Source: Siderastrea siderea (lineage: Eukaryota > Cnidaria > Anthozoa > Scleractinia > Rhizangiidae). Taken from it: a stretch of DNA of 64,000 bases. The stretch is from assembly GCA_964030785.1 (NCBI GenBank), contig OZ034971.1, positions 47,914,578 to 47,978,577 of the forward strand, given 5' to 3'. Both the position numbers and the translations under genes were made by a program. The notes under the pieces were generated by a model, which searched no databases, was not told where the DNA came from, and saw only the letters and a list, made by a program, of their open reading frames with translations. Positions 32,383 to 45,426 of the stretch are shown here, piece by piece. Numbering within the stretch: position 1 is the first letter of the stretch; every line of letters begins with the position of its first letter.

Positions 32383-33554
32383 CCGGCCTGTCCAATCGAT
32401 GAAAATCGATCATCGGAAAGCAATCAATATAATCAATATAATCGATAAAAATTAATCGATTATTATTGATTGGTTCCATTTATCGATGAAAATCGATACT
32501 CGCAATTCTCCTCTTCCTGATTGTATCGATTTTAGTGATTATTATCGGTTTTACTTTATGATTTCTTACAACGTCTTGTAAGCAGATGCGTTGAAATTCA
32601 ACGTGGGACGTTGAGAGCGTGGAACGCGTGGACATAACACAGTCTTAAAATCACGGGTAAAAATGAATGTTATATTAATAGAAGGTGTAGTGAAGGGCTA
32701 CCACGAGTGCCCATTTACAGTAAGGACGGGAGAATCTTTTGTCCTCGAGAAAAAAATTGGCGACAGAGGAAAGCATTCCTTCCTTGAAATTATTTTGTTA
32801 CTGGTTTGCTTTGCAGCGGCTCAAGTAAATGTTTCGGCCAATACATTTGGTCAAGATCTGGTAGGGCTGCTGTAGCTGCATTATAATGAGAAGAGGACTC
32901 GAAAACTGTTTCTGTTACGTAATATACCAAGCACTCTAATAACTATTACTGAATTAGTTTCGTTGTGTTTTGATTTTTAGAGCGTTGGATACCATTTGAT
33001 GTGGAACCTGCGAAGAGTTGAATTTTTCTCTGCGCTATAATTTAGTCTGTGCACGAAGGATCTCTTGTTATTTTATGTAGTAATCGCTACTTTAAAGAAA
33101 CGTCGTTCAACGAAACTGCGTCTGTTCATAGAGATTAGAGAGGGTTATTGAAAGAACATTGTCCCGTATCACGGATTTCAACTAACGAGACTTTTCGACA
33201 AGAAATGGTTTTCATGACACGCTTTCAATCAAGTTCCTCTTATTTTTTAAAAAGTTTAGAGGAAAAGCAGGAATTAAACTATGGATCTCTTTTTACGAAG
33301 GGAAGAATTTAGGTAGAAGTACTTGAGTGCAGCGCTAAAGTATCTGAAATCATCATTAAGACGACGACCGGTGACAATCGATATAATCGATGAAAATTGA
33401 CGAAAACTGATGAAAATCGATGAAAATCGATACTCACGACGTTTACGATCTTCGATTTTCATCAATTTCCGATATCAATCGATTAATTGTTATTGATTAA
33501 TATCGATTACGATCGATTTTATTGATTATCGGATTTCATCGATTGGGCAGGCCG
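32383..33554. mobile_element. ATCGAT-rich inverted-repeat element, complete copy
   Basis: The termini are inverted: CCGGCCTGTCCAATCGATGA on the left, and CCGGCCTGCCCAATCGATGA as the reverse complement of the right end. Seven ATCGAT hexamers lie in about 32394-32530 and eight in 33375-33545, with few between. Such subterminal crowding is what transposase-binding repeats look like. The body has no transposase frame. The length is about 1.17 kb, so it is a MITE-like element of unknown superfamily. Confidence 0.7.
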
Positions 33555-34540
33555 GCTATAGTATAACAAATCCGTACATCACAGCAAGCCGCTGGCTATG
33601 AATACTGCAGTCATCACATTTAAGGATTTATTCATAGTATTGTTATCATGTAACACGGGTCTTAGTGTGCTTAAAACTTTGGACAGTTTTTACAGCGGAG
33701 TTAAAAAAGTCATCACATCGATCTATTAATTGACATATACGGCTCTAGGATATAACTAAATCACTGGAAGCCCAAAACAAGTTCTTTCTGCCAAGCAGTA
33801 ACAATGGAGCGCAACATTTTTGTAGCGCCTGTCTCCGAGGAGGTTCTGAAGTTTAAAACTTAGAAACTACTTTATGCAAAATAACAGAAACTCACCTTTG
33901 CTCGTTTTTAGAAATGACTATTGGTTAACGAGGGCAATATTTGAAGTGCATTACAAGATGAAAAACCACAAAATGTAAAACTGCCTTTATTATCTGTAAC
34001 TTTGGCACGTATTCCTCTGGAATTAAAAGAATTTCTTGGTAGTGTCTTGGTGTTGCGGATGTTGTGACAAGCACAGTAGCTAATATAAGCAAGAATGATT
34101 ATAAGAAAAGCCCAATTTGAAAAGGGGCTATGTCACCAAATTTTAGGTCAATGTACTTTGCTATGCTCTTGAGCATCTGACCGACTGATAGTCGTATCCG
34201 CGAGTTTAAACTCGGCCATGCTGTTCGATGATAAATTTTGCGGTTGCCACTGGATCATCGTTGAGTCCCTCTTTTTAAGACACGAGGCTGACGTTTTTAA
34301 CCTTCATGTATAACGATGTTGCATGGAAAAGACATGTTCGGGCGTCAGAGCTCCATTCTGACAGAAAAGTGCATGTGGGTTAGCCTTTTTGCCCAACTTG
34401 CAGGAACCTAACCTTAAACCAATGTTTGCTTCTGATGCTGATCAGTAATTGTGGGGCCGGTATATGTACCTTAAAGTATTAAGCTTCATTTCACGTTGCT
34501 ACTCATAATTTTTTTCTAACTATGCGGTTCGATCAAGTGA
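33555..34540. other. Intergenic duplicated DNA, unit 2
   Basis: Matches 15498-16455 with small indels. No supported gene. Confidence 0.45.
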
Positions 34541-34920
34541 TTTGTTGGATGAGCTTGGCTGGGTAAAAGGTTAGAACGCAGGAGGATAATGCAACTAGCT
34601 ATAATTATGTATAAAATTTATGATAATCTCTCTCCATCGTATTTACAGCATATTTTTACTAATGCCTCAAGAGTTCACCCATATAATCCTAGAAATTCTG
34701 CATCTAACCGGCATATTCCCAGACCAAGAACTTAGGCTGCAAAAGCGGGCCTGCATTATAGGGGATCTATTTTATGGAACAAGATCCCTGTATAAATAAG
34801 ACACCAAACTTAAACCAATTTAAAACAATGTTATACGATAAGAATATTCTTGAGGCATTAATGAACTAAATAAATGCTTTAGTTTTGCACTTGTAGTTTG
34901 TTATGAAATAGTCTATACTT
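34541..34920 (+). pseudogene. LINE reverse-transcriptase C-terminal remnant, unit 2
   Basis: Copy of the remnant at 16460-16950, reading MQLAIIMYKIYDNLSPSYLQ from 34588. Here a TAG (in acttaggctgc, about 34731-34736) stops the frame that is open in unit 1. The ATC tail and about 90 bp of the 3' end kept in unit 1 are missing. Confidence 0.7.
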
Positions 34921-35069
34921 TATTTAACAATTAGATTATGAGCTCGAGATTTCTATCGTGTGATAGTTGATGAGGCCGAAGTTAATTAGAATTACTTATC
35001 TGTATTTAGTGTAGTTGTTTTTTTATCACGCGATTTCTAGGAAGACTATTTTGTAATGATATGACCTCG

Positions 35070-35185
35070 TGTTAAAATAAAGTTTATGATGGTGATGATG
35101 ATGATAATGATGATGATGATGATGATGATGGTGGTGGTGATGATGACGATGGTGATGATGATGATGATGATGATGATGATAATGA
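35070..35185. repeat. GAT/GGT microsatellite behind a LINE-like tail, unit 2
   Basis: Same position as 17090-17256 but about 40 bp shorter, a length difference typical of replication slippage. Confidence 0.85.
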
Positions 35186-35478
35186 GGCACGAAACGTTTC
35201 ACTTTCTTCGTGATTACTACACAGGCATCTGCCAACTCGACGGCGGTGGAGATTTCAGATGGCTTGTATCGTCCTTGTTCATGTTGTTTGCACGTAAGTC
35301 TGTACGTTCACCTTAGTCTACTCCCACTTGTGCGGGAACACATTGCAGGATTGTGTGATTGTGTTTCTTTAGTTCTAAGATCAGAAAACGGAGACTATGG
35401 GCATCTGAAAACGAAGGCATTTGAAAACGCATTAATATGGATGGGACCTAAATAACTAAATAAACTTGGTGATTTCAC

Positions 35479-37850
35479 TTGTTGAAAACTGTAGTGTTAG
35501 CCTGTGTAGTAAGCGTTTCCGTTGATCTTCCCGCACGGTGGAAGCATTTTCCGTTTTTTTATTCGCCCCGCGAAAATTTGGTAAAGACGTGCGCGGCCAA
35601 AAAGCACGGAACGTACGGAAAAGCCTACGGAAACGGTTGGTACGCAGGCTACCGTGGTGTAGAATAACTCAATGGAAGTCCTATTTTGCCCTAATGTGCA
35701 CGGGACGAGGTGCTTTCCAATTTGGGAAATTACCGGACACTTGCTTCAATGGGGTCTTAGACTGACAATATAGTTAAGAGAAGAAAGAAACTGCTTGTGT
35801 TCTAAAGCTGCAGGCGTGTACTTCCAGTTCTTCCAAACTCCCTCGAGTGCTGCATTATAGGCACAAAGCGGTCATTTCCTATTTCTGTCAGAAATTGAAG
35901 CCAAACCCATGTTACCGTGTACGTGAAGTCACGCTTATTGCTCATAGTTTGTATAAAAGTGACTGGTACCTAGTAACAGGTGTTACACAGGCCTACCACT
36001 CCCTCGCATGAAATCTCCTGACCAACTCTTCCGATTTATACACGTCTCAGGCTTAGGTCACCTTCGGTTTATTTTCTATAAATCGATAGTGGAATTAACG
36101 AGTTTTGGGCTTAAACTGAAGATGACGAATTTATGCCAAAATAAAAACACTGCAGGTTGTTGATAATAAGGAATTTCCTTACTTAGAGTATTCTTTTTGT
36201 CCGCGTCGGCACGCTCCGTGGTCGGTTTTTTTAATTTTTCTTTTTAATCCAGTGTGTCATTCGTAACTGATCAGAGCTAGGACAAGCAACGGAGACAAAG
36301 AGAAGATAGAATCTCGTACTAGTGGTTTGAGGTAATGTATAAGGTGTGAGAAATGTTACTATTCTTCTCTCCAGCATTACGGGTGTTCCTAAAAACATTT
36401 CTCAGAAAGTAAAGTTTATTCAATTTGTCAGGAGAATGGGGCTATGAAAAACAATTCTGATTCCCCAACAGAAATCATGTCATGACTTTCCGCACTGACT
36501 GGTGACATACACTAAGCCACTGAGCCACTGGGAGACCTGTGGCGAGTTGTTGAGCCACTGGGATAGCTGTGGCGAGCTGTAGATTACAAACTGGTTACAG
36601 TTTAGTTATATGATTGAGCAAGCCCCACATTTACCATTTATGATGTGTGCGCAAGTTGTTTGACAGGAAGTTGGGATTGGTATAAATTAAACCGTCTTTT
36701 ACTTACAACTGATTTCACTGGCTGTGTGCACATCCGGGTTTGTCAAACGTGTTTCGTTGGCTATGATTTGCCCGTTACGATTTGCCCATAACTACGTTAT
36801 TATGATGCAAAGCCGTTAAGCAAATTTGCAGTTCATACGGTTCTTTAGAGTTGTTTATAAGTCAGAGAAATAGTGCTTCATCCGTAAACTCATTTCATGT
36901 GCAAATGTCCAGCGATGTTTCGTGACCATGGACGAATCATAACGAGCGCATCGTGACTCGCCCCAGTCTATGATTCGCCTGCCAGGATTCACCCATAATC
37001 TCGAAGTACTGAACATGGAAATTAGCTTATGAAATAATTTTCCAGGGAAAATACTAACTTTCTGAGATATAAACAAGCATAAAAAAGCAGGCGACCAGCC
37101 GTAATGTCCTTCATCGTTTTGTTAGTGGGGTCGAAACATGACGGGCGAATTATAGCTTACGAATCGTGCGTGCAAAACCTGGAACACATCAGTCAAATAA
37201 ACTGTAAAACCTCGATATTTCAAAACTTGGACTGCCACTGAAGTTTTAAGTCTACGTAAAGGGGGAGGAGAATGATAAGTTTTCTTAAAAGTTATTATAA
37301 GCTCAAAACTTGGTAGTTGAAGAGAAATTTGTTTCTAGCGTTCTTGATTCTGACGGTGGGTCGATATTAACACCAAATACTCGATATCTTTGCCTAAAAA
37401 TATCGATACTCCTACGAAATGTTGCTGAATTCGATCCCGCTCGATAATTCTTAAGTGACCACTTGGAAGAAACGATCTGCTTTCAGAAATTACTGTTTCT
37501 ATGAAAAGGAGTCCCTACAGGCACAACCACTTGATGGTGTTCATTCGTTGTTGAATTACAAATACAATCGAGATTTGCAATTCGCCCAATGCCTTGCGCA
37601 TTTCGACTCTGGACTCCACCGTGATTTTACGACATCACAAATTGGATGACGTCATAATATCGCGTCGATGCGGAGGGTGATATCGAAAAAAGGTCAAATA
37701 TCGGTACATATCGTTCTCGTATAGGCTCAATCTTAGTCTGAGCTTTTTAGATTCATATCCAGGCCTTAACGCGCTCATCAGTAACAGTAGGGTGCCTGGG
37801 ACCGAGAATCTCTTCGATGAGCCCGGGAGGGAAGTCACAGTTCATACTAA
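35479..37850. other. Upstream duplicated DNA, unit 3
   Basis: Colinear with 17555-19930. It includes the A-box-like site and 30-bp repeats at about 36525-36590. No supported gene. Confidence 0.5.
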
Positions 37851-39499
37851 CCTGCGAGCAAGCTCTCTCTGGGGGGTGGGGGCGCGAAAGAGGGAAAAAT
37901 AAAGAAAGCTCGCCAAGGTGTCTCAGGAATTTGAATATCTGCATCAAAAATTTCGATCCAAAATGCTTATTGACGGATTGGGAATGACGTCATCAGTCTT
38001 CACCCGAAGACGACAAAACAAACGCCGAATGCGACGTATAAAACAACTAATCTAAAATTTTTAGAATTAAAATTGCCTATGCCAAAGCCACCAAAGCGAA
38101 ACCGTTACTAAAATGTAACTTATACTAAAAATCGAAGGTTATGATGTTAGAAAGAGAATTAGAGTAAAATAGCAAGTTTTTTTCCTGGAATTATTTTTAG
38201 TTCACAGTTGCATTGAATTTGCTTCCCTGCTAGCAGAGGCCCCTTTTCCTTTGTATTCGCTGAGCTGACGGGCGGGAGGAAAAGGGACCTCTGCCCTGGG
38301 TCGAAACTTGCTTTGATTCAACCGCCGTCCATGGTCGTGGACGGCGGTTTCCGAAACGCATGCTCCCTGTATTGTTTGCTGACCGTGACTTGAGCCCACT
38401 ATATCTCGCGTATTCCTTTACAGTTATTCCGCTGTCATTTGGTGAGCCTGCATAGTAACTTGCCGTCCTGTCGCCGTCCAACAGGGCTGAAAAACGACTG
38501 CGCAAGTCAATGTCCTGCGGTAACGATTGTGGGCTCAGGCGCGGGTTCATTCAAAATGGAGGCCTCTTCGCGGGAAAAAAACAGCCCAAGTTTAAAATGA
38601 AAAAATAAGGACGCCGTTAAAAAGATAATAATTTCGTTTAAATTTTTGAAGAGGAACAATATTTTTCCAAAAATTTAGAGGGTGTACAAATTATACAAAA
38701 ATTGTTCTCGCGCGGAAAAACGACCTTTTGCGTGACATAGTGGGAAAGTTGCGAGCCGGCTGGATTATAGGGTACTGTTTACGGTATTGTTTGGCTTTTT
38801 CTGACCACTTTCTGGTCTGTTTTCGCAAACTATTGGTTTGCTGGGAAAACCAGAAATGCCTAAGAGCCCTGTTAGGGGTGTATTAGGCCTCCAGCCGCAC
38901 TGTGCCTCCAGAAACTTGGCTTGTCTGAGACATCGCCGATCGATCGAGCGTCAGGACAGTCGGTGGTTGTGTCCTTTACTAAAAGACAATCAAAACAATT
39001 TCAGACATTCCTGTAATTTCCAGTCCGCCTTTGTAAGATTTTGAACAGCCACGGAAAAGGAAAAGAGAATCATCATTTCACTAGAAGTTGACAGCGTTTT
39101 AAAAAGCCGTGTATAGACACCAGATAACCGCTCCAGAAAAGAATATCATATCAAAAAGCAGTGAAGCAGTTTACTGATAAAAACAGCCCTAGACTCTTGA
39201 AGGACTTTCTTGGTTGTATTACGGGCAGTCAAAACTTTTGCAGCAAAAGAAAAGAGCTACCAGGACAGTCATTTACCTCTGTTTCACATAATTGAGCACA
39301 ATTTGAGGTGACATATTTTAATTTAATTTAACTGTAAGATGGGTTTTTAATTCAGTTAAAGTTCATGCGTGATGGAACACTGGAAACCAATTTTCTAAAC
39401 TTCTTGACAGGCTACATTACAAGGACTGCATTACAAAAGGAAAGTGGACCCTATGCAGCTAGCGTTACTGGAAGGAAGGATGTCACAACTGTCCTCTAT

Positions 39500-39868
39500 G
39501 TAGTAATTAGTGACTTTTGATTTTCTGAACTTTTGGGGGTTTTATCATTATAGGTTATATATATTGTAAGATAATTATCGGTGCGTTTCTCGCGTGGGGC
39601 TCTGGATCTCAGATCCCCCCACCCCGACAGGGGTGGGGGGATCTGCTTGGGACTGCCCGGTTTTCCGTCCGCTTGGGCGACCTGGATCTCTGCGTGGAAC
39701 CGCACCGTATATGATGTGATATTATATTTTATATTTTATATTGTATATATTGTAATATTTTATATATTTTTACTACTTTAGATAGGTATAGATAGGTGTC
39801 CCCAATTAGCTTACTTTAGTGTAAGCTAGATATTTTAAGACACGTTAATAAAGTTTTTTATTATTATT
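39500..39868 (+). mobile_element. LINE-like 3' end with a strong stem-loop
   Basis: It ends gtgtccccaattagc, then gacacgttaataaagttttt and an ATT-rich tail, resembling the LINE tail at 16860-16950. A perfect 15-bp stem, agatccccccacccc/ggggtggggggatct, lies at 39611-39644 with loop gaca. No RT frame could be followed upstream, so the fragment may be only the tail. Confidence 0.5.
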
Positions 39869-40624
39869 AGTTGTGCCATGTCCTTGAGGGGGTTGTCCAT
39901 AGGTCAGTTTTTAGGATACAGCACCACACTCAGGACAATAGTTCACCCTTTGGTGACTTCCTTCAAAATAGTTATTTTTGGGATGTTTTCGTTACTTGTT
40001 GACTAGTCCATTGCTTTTCATGCAATCGATTTTGCCATCCAATGAGTCACTTTGCAGCTAAATAAATGAACATGAAGAATATGTTGGTTCATTTTCAATT
40101 GCTTTTATTGACTGATTTTAAATGCTAATTGCCATGCAAGACACCATGCAACACACACTTTTATGGCATAAATTACCAGCAAATGTCTTTCTTTGCAGGA
40201 AACTGAAAACTGTTGAAAGAAAATTTGCAGTTTATAATGTATTGCAGATCATCTCTAAAAAAATGAATGAAATATTCTGAAAACTGACAAACTTATGGCA
40301 ATAAAGTCCCTGACTTGACCCTTCAAGTGCACAATTTTTGTTTGAAAAAAAAAACAACTGGATTATTGCTAAGCTGATCTCAGGATGTATGGGCCTGTCA
40401 AACCGTAGATACAAATAAAAACTATTCACAAGTGGGAAATGTACAGATTTTTGTTTAAAAGAAGCTCTACATACACCACCAGTCACGTGAGCCACTAAAA
40501 CCAGCAGATGGAAAAAACAGGGTGATGTACTCAGAACCAGTGGTATAACACTACCTCTGGGATTTCAAGGAAGCCCTACCCTTACATGAAACACCTATAC
40601 AACATGAAAATGTCCAGAAATCAG

Positions 40625-40917
40625 TCACGGTGAGGAGAATATTTCTGTGTATGGATCATCTTGAGTTTTAGCTGTAGGTGTGGTGGGCAGTGCAGCTGGT
40701 GGGGCTGTGGGAGAATCACTGTGACGACACCTTCCACTGTCCTCATTTCACTCTTGATGGCCTCTGTTGACTTAGTTCTAACTTCTTTTTATACTTCCTC
40801 TTCTGCAGGGCCCGCTGGTTATTTCTCGCAAACAAAAAAACCCAAGATCCTGTATCATATCATGATCCTCAGAACCACTCCCCAGCACTAACGCCTTTTC
40901 CTTGGAATCTGGGTCAC
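40625..40917 (-). pseudogene. Degenerate coding stretch in the 8-bp-TSD element
   Basis: Three successive frames on the minus strand read like one broken protein: SDPDSKEKALVLGSGSEDHD, then ARNNQRALQKRKYKKKLELS, then EDSGRCRHSDSPTAPPAALP, ending SSP before TGA. Composition (acidic, then Lys/Arg-rich, then Ser/Pro/Thr-rich) looks coding rather than random. No family was recognised; it could be a transposase terminus or a captured host piece. Confidence 0.3.
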
Positions 40918-43549
40918 TGAAAAATAAACATTTACCCTAAGCTTTCATGAGTTTGTAAAACTATAGGGCAATGTAGTAGCAGAAAAAACTACACAAGATA
41001 AACATTTTTGTGCGCAAGCCCAATCGTGATCAGAAATAAAATAATGAGGCAAAGGAATTACCGACAATTATGTTCTAATTTATATGATCAAAGGTCATAA
41101 TCAAGAAATGGTAAAATTACTGATTCTGTTACAAATGATATAAACAACCTTATCTGGCAGTCAGCTGCCATTTTACTTCCACATACAGGTGTTATGGGTA
41201 TGTGACACTACATGTTTCACAACAGTATCAGGAGAGAAAACGACAATCTCAGCTCATCTTGCCAACGCTCAACTGCATGAATTTGTTACTGAAATGTCGC
41301 TACTCCGTACACACTATCCGAGTCTATTGTCTTACACGAGAGGAAAGCACTTTGTAGACAAGAAAGACAAATAATTCGCTTTTATAACCTAGGAAATAAT
41401 TCTGTTGAGAGAGAAACGCTTACAAACGTTCATCATGTGCTCCGAGGTGCTCCGACAGAAGCCTTTTATTCACTTGTGGGTCTCATTTCTTGTTTGGGAG
41501 CCAAATATCTGTTTCGCATGTATGATCGCAAAGTTTTGTTTTTGGAAATAGATTGTTTACTTAAACTTGTTGGAAATTATTGTCTATGATCTCTCTATGA
41601 TCTGAGTCTTGCACAAAAGTTTAGTAAGGTATATCTATTCAGTGCAATGCTATATTTAATCTGATAGGACTCACTCACCGTAGCGCTGCAGCCGATGATC
41701 TCAAGAATTAGCTGTGTTTCCACGACTTTTAAAACAGCCAAACAGTAGAGACAAGTTGCCAGTTTGTCTGAAAAAGTCTCCACCACAGAAAACACCTTTA
41801 AATCGCGCCCCAAGTTCCATCTTCTCGAGTGACACGACGCCAAAATCGACCGAGAAATCAACCTCGCATGGCGCCAAACAAAATGGCCAATCGAACGATT
41901 TTGAAATGCTGATCTCGAGCATGCGCAGTGGTTTTTCAGACCTGTCTCGCCGTCCTGGAAAAGAGAACTGAACTCGTGAAGAGTTAAAAATCGAAAGAAG
42001 AAACTCTAAGGAACACTCGACAAGTTAAGCTATAGAATTTAGAGCGAAGAAAACAGCTGTCAAGGCGAAGGACAATCTTCCATCTCCAAAAATTCATTCT
42101 CGAGTGCGGACTTTCTGGGAAATGCTCCATAACTTCTACGAGTCTAAGGTAGAGTAAATTACACATTTGATTGTAAATTTTGTATCGAAATGGCTTTTTA
42201 ATTGAGGGATTCTTCATATTCCTTACAGTTTTCGTAAAAGTTTTGAAAAACGTGCACAGTTCGCATCACTAAATGCTCTTCAAAATAACTTGCACATCGA
42301 GCGAAATCGCTTGCGCGTAGCTTCCCTCGAAGAAAGAATTGAACGCGTTTGCTCTTCAGAACAAATAAAGGTGTGTTTTAGTAAAAGTATAATTTAGAAA
42401 AGCTTGCTGTCTCTTCTTCTGTGTCTCTTCATTCATAAAATTTCGAAAAATAGTAATCTGACCTAAACAGATACAAATCCTCGGTTGTGGTTTGATTTCA
42501 CGCGCGAGGCAACATGAGAAATCTCTTGCGGAAATTTTCAAAATTTTGACTTTGAGATTGTATTTTTGGCTAATTCTTGATTGACAACTGGTGTATTTTA
42601 TTTAAAAGTTAGAAATTGTAACTATTCTAGATCAAGTGAGTGTTGTTTTTTCGAGCCCATAAATTGTCCTTTCGTAGTGCACCTGGGGTTGTTTATTACC
42701 AACTGCTAATTTAGTGAAGCGATCAAAAAACACGCGGCCGTCATTGGGTTAAAATTCTCTTTGATTCCTGAAGTTTTGGTCATGTTAAAAAAGCTTCCTT
42801 GTCCAGATAACTTGAAATAACCGCAGATTAGACAACAACTATCTCTAGACGAACTGTCTACTTTTTTAGGGGAGTTTTTGGTGAACTCGCCATTCACGAC
42901 AACAAAACTGCGCAGGTGTTTTTGGCGCGCCAGTTGAGAAAGGCGGGAGTCGTCAGCTGATCACGTGCTAAAAGCATCGCTCGACAGTTCGGTCGCTAAG
43001 TAACCGTGGCGCATGCTCAACACAGTTCATTTCGACCCAGGGCAGAGGTCCCTTTCCCTCCCGCCCGTCAGCTCGGCGAATACAAAGGGAAAGGGGCCTC
43101 TGCTAGCAGGGAATGAATTTGCATACTGTGAGTCTCAAAATAAAATGAGCGAGCGATGTGGGAACAAATCGAACCTTTCTTTCGCACCCTTTATATCCTT
43201 CCATAAAAAATTGAAATAGTAAATGAAGCTAATATTGAAACTTGAAGTCAATGACAACTGTTAAAGAATTTGTAAGAAATAGAGAATACGGTCCGAAGTT
43301 ATTTTCAGATCAAAACCGTATCAAATTTGCATAACGCGTGAAATCTGACCTTCTTTCACGTGTTTAACATGTTTGTGACATTGAAACTCGTTTCTGGTTT
43401 GCGCTGATTGGCCAAAATCTGACAGCTCAGACAACGGGGAGCCACAGCTGCGCTGGAGGCGGAAGTCAAATTCCCGAGACGTCGTTGCAAGCTCTCTCTC
43501 CATTTTTCCCTCTATCGCGCCCCCAGCCCCAAGAGAGCTTGCTCGCAGG

Positions 43550-45269
43550 CTAGTATGTGGTTTAAAAGTTACATTGTATGTCTTCTGTATTTGCATACGA
43601 CTTTCTAATTGCTTAGGCTCGTACGTTGTTAAAGCAATGTTGTATATATCAAATGCAACGTATGTCTAGTTTGCCTTTGGAAAACATTGTTCTTCAAAAT
43701 TCATCAATGCGCCGGCGTGATTAGACAATTACAACGGAGAGCAGATACATAAAAATTCGACTTTTCAAGTAAGACGTTTAACATTATTTTCATTTAACCC
43801 CTTTGAGTATTTCTCTGATCTCGCTAGAAGTTTCTAACTTTATGAATGACTAAGCACTTATCCCCTTCGTTTATTTTAATTTTACTGTTTTAAAATATTT
43901 AGACTCTTAAAAACCGTAGTTTGTCAGTTTTGGCTTATGCTGGGTGAGTAAAACATTCAGGGACCTTTCAGAATTCAAAGAATTCGGAATAAAAATTCGA
44001 GCATCGTTTTGTTATTTCTGGGAGCGTTGTTTATGAATTAAGAGTGGCAAATGTATTCATGCAGAATAGTCACATTTAAATTCCTGCCACTGAAATTTTA
44101 ATGTAACAATTATTTTATGAAGCGAAAAATCAGTTACTCTTGAATCAAATGACTCGCTTTCTACCGTCTCTCAGCGTGAAATGCATGTCACCAGCTAGCT
44201 AGTTACAAAACAACGTTCACAGAGTTTATATGTACTTTTAATTCCATAATGGTTGCATCAAACGTTTGCAGTTACTCCAAATTTCATATTTTTTATGCAT
44301 TTCCTACCTGAGAAAGTTGGTTTGATTCTGTAAGTTCTGATTATTATGATATGGTTATTTCATATATCCACAGTTAATTATAGAATGTCTTGGGAAAGGG
44401 TTCTTTAATTCCTTGTGGAAGTTGTGCAAATTTTGTGAGGTGTGAGTATCAAAATGCAAAATCAATTCCGCTAGTAGCTTGCTGCAAGCAATAAATTATT
44501 AAAAAGCTTTCTTTTTGTAATATGTCATTTTGTAGAAGTCGTGGCTTAAAATGGTTTCATCGAGTAAATAAAATTCTTGCGTTTTTATATACCTTTTAAT
44601 TGGCTATTTCTCAGTCCTATCCTAAGTTTGTTACTCTTTAAAGCTGAAAGACTTAGTTGTATCAAAGAAGACCCAAACATAGTTGTTCAGTTTTGTTTAA
44701 AAAGACACTACTAGTTTTCTGAAGCTATAAAAAAGTGGACGGCTATGGAAATGAAAATCGGCCAAAATTTTCAATTTCTTCCCTTGTATCTAATTTAGGA
44801 AATCAACAAGAAGCGATTATCGATTATGATTTGATACCTTCCTCTCCGTGTAGTTTAGGAGCATAGGAACATTTTGTGTAGGAGAAAGCACCAACAATTT
44901 TCACCCCAAAGCATTAAATTCCTCATGACGTATCGAGACGTAGCCAGTGATTTAACGTCATTGCGCATATCTTACTGCCCTGTTCCCATCTCGACTACGG
45001 TAGTTTAAGCCCGCGTTACATCTTAGCAGCAGTAGAATTTTGAGAGGAGTCCGCTGGCCGTAATAGTGTTGTGCGTTCGATCACGTGAGAATGTATTTTT
45101 CTGCTCTTCTGAAAACGCTTTTGTGATCAGGTTTTACCACTGAATTTCATTGTGGTTGTGTTCAGAAGTGGTGGGTACGACTGTGGCATACGACGACCTA
45201 CTTGGTTACAATTATTGGCAAAAACTTCATTCGCCGATATTTTTATTATTACTTTTTTTTATTTTTCAG
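43550..45269. other. Upstream region of gene 3
   Basis: Colinear with 22200-24563 minus the MITE, and with 4657-6318. No supported ORF. Confidence 0.5.
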
Positions 45270-45426
45270 GAACTCTGAACCGTAAGAGCGATCACGGAAT
45301 ATGATTTTCTTCGGTCCCTTTAAGTTGAGGCTTCGCAAGCTCGCAGCTTTATTGCTACTGTATTCTTGTGTTACCTTCTGGCTGATTTATCAACACGTCG
45401 TGGTAACAACAAGGGATAATCACTTG
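45270..45426 (+). CDS. GCNT-like gene 3, signal-anchor exon
   Basis: The acceptor TTTTTCAG ends at 45269. The ATG at 45301 gives MIFFGPFKLRLRKLAALLLL and then YSCVTFWLIYQ, differing from gene 2 by Ile4 to Phe. Basic tail, hydrophobic helix at residues 14-30 and both phase-0 donors (ends 45402 and 45426) are kept. It joins in phase with the catalytic exon at 48440 across about 3.0 kb. Confidence 0.75.

Larger units (their letters stand above)
17555..35478 (+). repeat. Segmental duplication unit 2 (contains GCNT-like gene 2)
   Basis: A period of 17,924 bp separates the matching starts at 17555 and 35479. The unit is complete, from the gcacgggacgag block through the gene, the 2-kb downstream segment missing in unit 1, the full ATCGAT element, the LINE remnant and the GAT microsatellite. 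Confidence 0.85.
38479..41946. mobile_element. DNA transposon with 8-bp target duplication (hAT- or P-like), unit 3 only
   Basis: Flanked by TCGCCGTC at 38471-38478 and 41947-41954. Unit 2 keeps the single empty site (20548-20555). The termini are imperfect inverted repeats: CAACAGGGCTGAAAAACGAC on the left and GACAGGTCTGAAAAACCACT as the reverse complement on the right, both followed by TGCGCA. Eight-base duplications fit hAT and P superfamilies. The 3,468-bp body holds a LINE-like 3' tail (39500-39868) and a broken minus-strand coding stretch (40625-40917), but no intact transposase. Confidence 0.8.
37851..43549. mobile_element. Foldback/MITE element with CCTGCGAGCAAGCTCTCT termini, unit 3, interrupted
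   Basis: Same element and site as 19931-22199. The inner inverted arms are at about 38212-38310 and 43020-43125. It is enlarged by the 3.47-kb insertion at 38479-41946. The exon-like segments recur at about 42040-42370, with a better donor TCTAAG|GTAGAG near 42150. Confidence 0.75.
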
